Positions 61,109 through 64,000 of a DNA stretch of 64,000 nt are shown piece by piece. Position 1 is the stretch's first letter; each line of letters opens with the position of its first letter. The DNA is from Blastocystis hominis (lineage: Eukaryota > Sar > Bigyra > Opalinata > Blastocystidae), in assembly GCF_000151665.1 (NCBI RefSeq), contig NW_013171817.1, positions 248,001 through 312,000 of the forward strand. Reading direction: 5' to 3'. The notes under the pieces were generated by a model. The model was not told the origin of the DNA. It did not search any database and worked only from the letters and a program-made list of their open reading frames with translations. The position numbers and the translations under genes are program-made.

Positions 61109-64000
61109 ATGTCTCGACGATCCTCTTTCGGGGGTAATCGAGATATTACGATGGAAGAACGAAAACGGGTCCTCGCTGCGAAAAATCAGCTTAGCAAGGG
61201 CGAGAACGAATCGGAACGAATTATAGAGGGGTTTCAGATTTTGGACGTTGCAAATATTGTATTATTCAAGGTATAGACGTTAGCTCGTGATTCAAAAGAT
61301 CGTCCTCTTCTCTTCTGCTCAATGTTGCGTGATTTAGTTCAACTAATAGTTGGTCACCTAAAAGGAACAAGATTTTCAATCGTGCAGGGTCAAACAGCTG
61401 ACTGAAGTGTAGGTGAAAACTGCGTTAGATTCTATAAGTTTGTGGTCTTCCCTGTGCAAGAATGATTTTGAGGGAGTGGCTTTGTCCTTGTGGCAGACGT
61501 TAGTGGAGTGTAGTACCGTAGTCTTCCCTTTCCTCTTCGAAATAGTCATCCAAACGGACTGTTGCGTCTGCAGCCGAGTCCACAATGAATACAATCATCA
61601 TCAACTGCCATCGTGCACCCAACCTCTTTTCTTCTCTGCTTTCCTACTTTTGCACATCCACGCACAGCGCAGCTCGCCTCACCCTCATGAAATGCATCGG
61701 AGAAGCAGTCCGTTGTTGGGATGGCGATTACATCTCCGGAAAGAACGACGACATCGTCAACATCGTTCTAAACGGCGTCAAAGACCGCAGTGGTGATGTT
61801 CGCGACGTTTCTCGCATCGTTCTCTGCTACCTCTACCTGCGTTCCCTTCCCTCGGCTCCTTCTTCCTCCGAACTCACCGAAATCGAGCGTATTTCTGCCA
61901 TTCCAAAAATACCCCGCAGTGTCCTCGCTTCTCGACCGCCTCCTCTCCCCCTCCCAGCAAGCCTCGCTCAGCAACGCCGCCCTCGAGCTCATCCGCTCCG
62001 ATCTCCGCGATTTCCACGCCGTACCTTTCCCCGTTTCCCTTTATCACAGCGTTACCGCGGTTCTCCGAGCCTTCTCTCGCTCTCCGTGCAGTGGCCCGAC
62101 TTCCCCCACGCCGCCACGCCCAGCCAGCTGCGCTCGCGCTCGCGCTCCCCGTCCCCGTCCCCGCAGCCGAGTCGCGTCCGCGGCGGACTGGCCACGACGC
62201 CCATCAAGGCGCCGCGCCGAATCACCGTCTCCCCCGCGGTGTCCCCGATCACCGTGCGACCGATGAACCCGCTGGCCTCGCGGCTCCTGGCGACCACGCA
62301 GCCGCTGACGCTGGGGCAGTCGGGAACACAATTGGGAACACAATTGGGAACACAATTAGGAACACAGCTGGGCACAAAGTTGGGCACAAAGTTGGGAACC
62401 CAGTCAGGAACACAATTTGGAACACAATTTGGAACACAGTCGGGAACCCAGTCGGGACCACAGTCGTCGATCGTGACGGTGGAGCAGCTGGAGGCGCAGG
62501 AGCGGCAGCGCGTGGCGGTGCTGCCGCAGCTGGCGTGGGCGGGGCAGCTGGAGGTGCTGCGCGGAATGAAGGGGAGACTGGAGGGGCGAGGGAAGGCGCG
62601 GACGAAGGGGGAAGGGAGCTTGGAGGAGGCGGTGGAGGAGCTGTTCAACGCGCCGGTGCGCGTGGTGGTGGAGAACGTGACGAAAACCGCGGGGTCGGCG
62701 GTGCTGCGCGTGACGAGCGCGAGCTTGGAGGTGTTGGGCCTGCTGGTTCGCGTGCTGCTGACCCCGGAGAACGTGGGGAGCGTGGCGGACTGCATGGCGG
62801 ACTGCGTGAAGCAGCTGGTGAACGGTTCGTTCATGAGCGCCGAGAACGCGAATAGCCGCATGGTGGTGGATTTGGTGAACGATTTGCTTCGCTTGCAGTG
62901 CGCGGCGCTCAACGAATCCCTCCTCTTGCTATTTACCCACAGCGTGCAGACCGCCTCCCTCTCCGCCTCCTCCCCCACCTTCCTCCACGCAGCCATGCTT
63001 CGCTCGATCACCTCCATCGCCGCTCTCCATCCCGACCTCCTCGCCACAAAACCCGATCTCGGGCGTTTCATCGTCGACGCCTGCTATCAAAGCGTCCTCG
63101 CCAATTCCACCGTTTTGCTCCGGCTCGTTCGCGATTTGCTCGCACAGCTCGCGCAGAGCTCCCCGCGGGAAACCGCCAGTGTGCTGCAGGCCCTCTCCCC
63201 CAGCAAAAAAACCGTGTTTCTGGAATTCGCGGAGAAATTCAAACTCGATGAAACCTTCGTCGCCGCCTTAAAAGCCGCCAAAAAGCCAAACCGAAACGGA
63301 GAAACCGCGGGGAGCAGCCCGGAGCGTTCTCTGGTTTCCACGTTTACTCTGTCAAAACCCGTTCATTTCGAATCCAAGCCGAGGATCCAATCGCGAATTC
63401 CCTTCCAGAAGGCCGATTCTGGGAATTCCAAAAATCCGGGGAATTTATCGAATTCCGGGAATTCCAATAATTCGGGGTATTCGGAGCTTTCGACGACGTT
63501 TGAAGAGTCGGAAGAGCCTTCTTTATCGCGTCCTGTGTCCGTTCTGCCGCTAGCGAAGGCCTATCTGTCTCCCCAGCTAATGAAAAGGATGGGATCCCAC
63601 CTGCAGCCAGTAGAGAAGCGAGTGAACGAGCAGTCGGCCAAAGGAGTCGAAAATCAGCCGATCCGAAGTGAGAAGCAGAGAAACACAGAAACACAAATCG
63701 ATGGGGAGGAGGCGTTGTGTCGATTGCAAACGGGGCAGGGAGGGAAGAGCGAATTGGATTGTATGGTGCAAGCGATTAGCAAGCGGCAGTTTTGTTCACT
63801 GCTCTCGTTTAATCAGCTGTGGAATGCGCAATCTCCCTTCCTGGTAAAAAAGGCTTGTTTTTAGTTTTAATTTTAGGTCGCCCATCCTTATTTATTTTCA
63901 TTTTGGGCAGATCGACTGCCTCAAGATGAGCAGATTGTGTTGATGCAATCAGTTCTGTCTGGACTGGTGGCAATCTCGGTAAAAGACGAAATTGAAATTT
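61109..64000 (+). CDS. CLASP-like TOG-domain microtubule protein (3' end beyond window)
   Basis: At least 900 aa with six introns in view (61247-61276, 61382-61412, 61518-61545, 61889-61919, 62021-62049, 63844-63876; 28-33 nt). All exons join in frame. Residues of about 15-215 form a CLASP-type TOG/HEAT array: Leu-Ala-Arg-Asp, Leu-Arg-Asp-Leu-Val-Gln-Leu, then Val-Lys-Thr-Ala-Leu-Asp-Ser-Ile, Ile-Ile-Asn-Cys and Arg-Ser-Gly-Asp-Val-Arg. A Ser/Arg/Pro-rich linker follows, typical of microtubule-lattice and EB-binding regions, with a Gly-Thr-Gln repeat tract (62326-62463). A second helical-repeat domain is at about 62500-63280, then a polar linker. CLASPs stabilise microtubule ends. The frame continues past 64000. 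Confidence 0.8.
62326..62463. repeat. 12-bp minisatellite coding Gly-Thr-x-x units in the CLASP-like gene
   Basis: About eleven tandem 12-nt units of the type GG[A/C]AC[A/C]CA[A/G]T[T/C][T/G/A] give Gly-Thr-Gln-Leu, Gly-Thr-Lys-Leu, Gly-Thr-Gln-Ser or Gly-Thr-Gln-Phe. Most early units are identical, pointing to recent slippage. Confidence 0.88.

Overview
The window is a nuclear segment of a microbial eukaryote carrying one complete Maverick/Polinton-type transposable virus (542-23005). The host looks like a Blastocystis-like opalinate stramenopile. I rebuilt about 50 introns and nearly all are 27-38 nt, GT-AG, usually ending TAG. Most rebuilt genes have a TGTTTGTT-like motif just after the stop codon, the 3'-processing signal known from Blastocystis. 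Two housekeeping proteins carry organelle presequences. The genus is an inference (about 75%); dense tiny introns argue against trichomonads, the best-known Maverick-rich protists.

Flank and element. Positions 1-535 are AT-rich and noncoding. A 6-bp target duplication GATACG (536-541 and 23006-23011) brackets a 22,464-bp element with unequal terminal inverted repeats (about 220 and 299 bp). Inside are about 18 intronless genes on both strands: a large repeat-module virion protein and two smaller relatives, a coiled-coil protein, a Gly-Gly-Ala protein, an adenain-like protease, a KilA-N protein, a packaging ATPase, a small acidic/basic protein, a candidate major capsid protein, a fibre-like protein, a DDE integrase, several unknowns and a 1519-aa protein-primed family B DNA polymerase. 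Replication, integration, packaging, maturation and capsid functions are all present and open, so the copy looks intact. Most element genes start at TAAATG. The element is peppered with GC-rich double hairpins of about 38 bp, between and inside genes; one copy sits inside another with a perfect 7-bp duplication, so they look like a mobile parasite of the element.

Right flank, 23012-26172: AT-rich host DNA with a broken MORN/leucine-rich gene and a truncated copy of the pseudo-peptidase gene found intact at 46562-48691.

Host genes, 26173-64000: Brr2 spliceosomal helicase, a SERCA-type calcium ATPase, Dim1 rRNA dimethylase, a GNAT acetyltransferase, three divergent Hsp70 relatives, a large type I surface protein, a papain-fold/leucine-rich secreted protein without catalytic residues, a truncated Clf1/CRNKL1 gene, an organellar pyrophosphatase, a GOST-family seven-transmembrane protein, RNA polymerase III subunit RPC5, an SCNM1-like zinc-finger protein, a RING-H2 ubiquitin ligase, mitochondrial-type ribosomal protein uL15 and a CLASP-like TOG protein running off the end. 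Housekeeping genes are intron-rich; several (Brr2, SERCA, GOST, CLASP) are also GC-rich. Hsp70 relatives, the surface gene and broken genes lie in AT-rich DNA. Between 54 and 61 kb neighbouring genes are only 45-170 bp apart.
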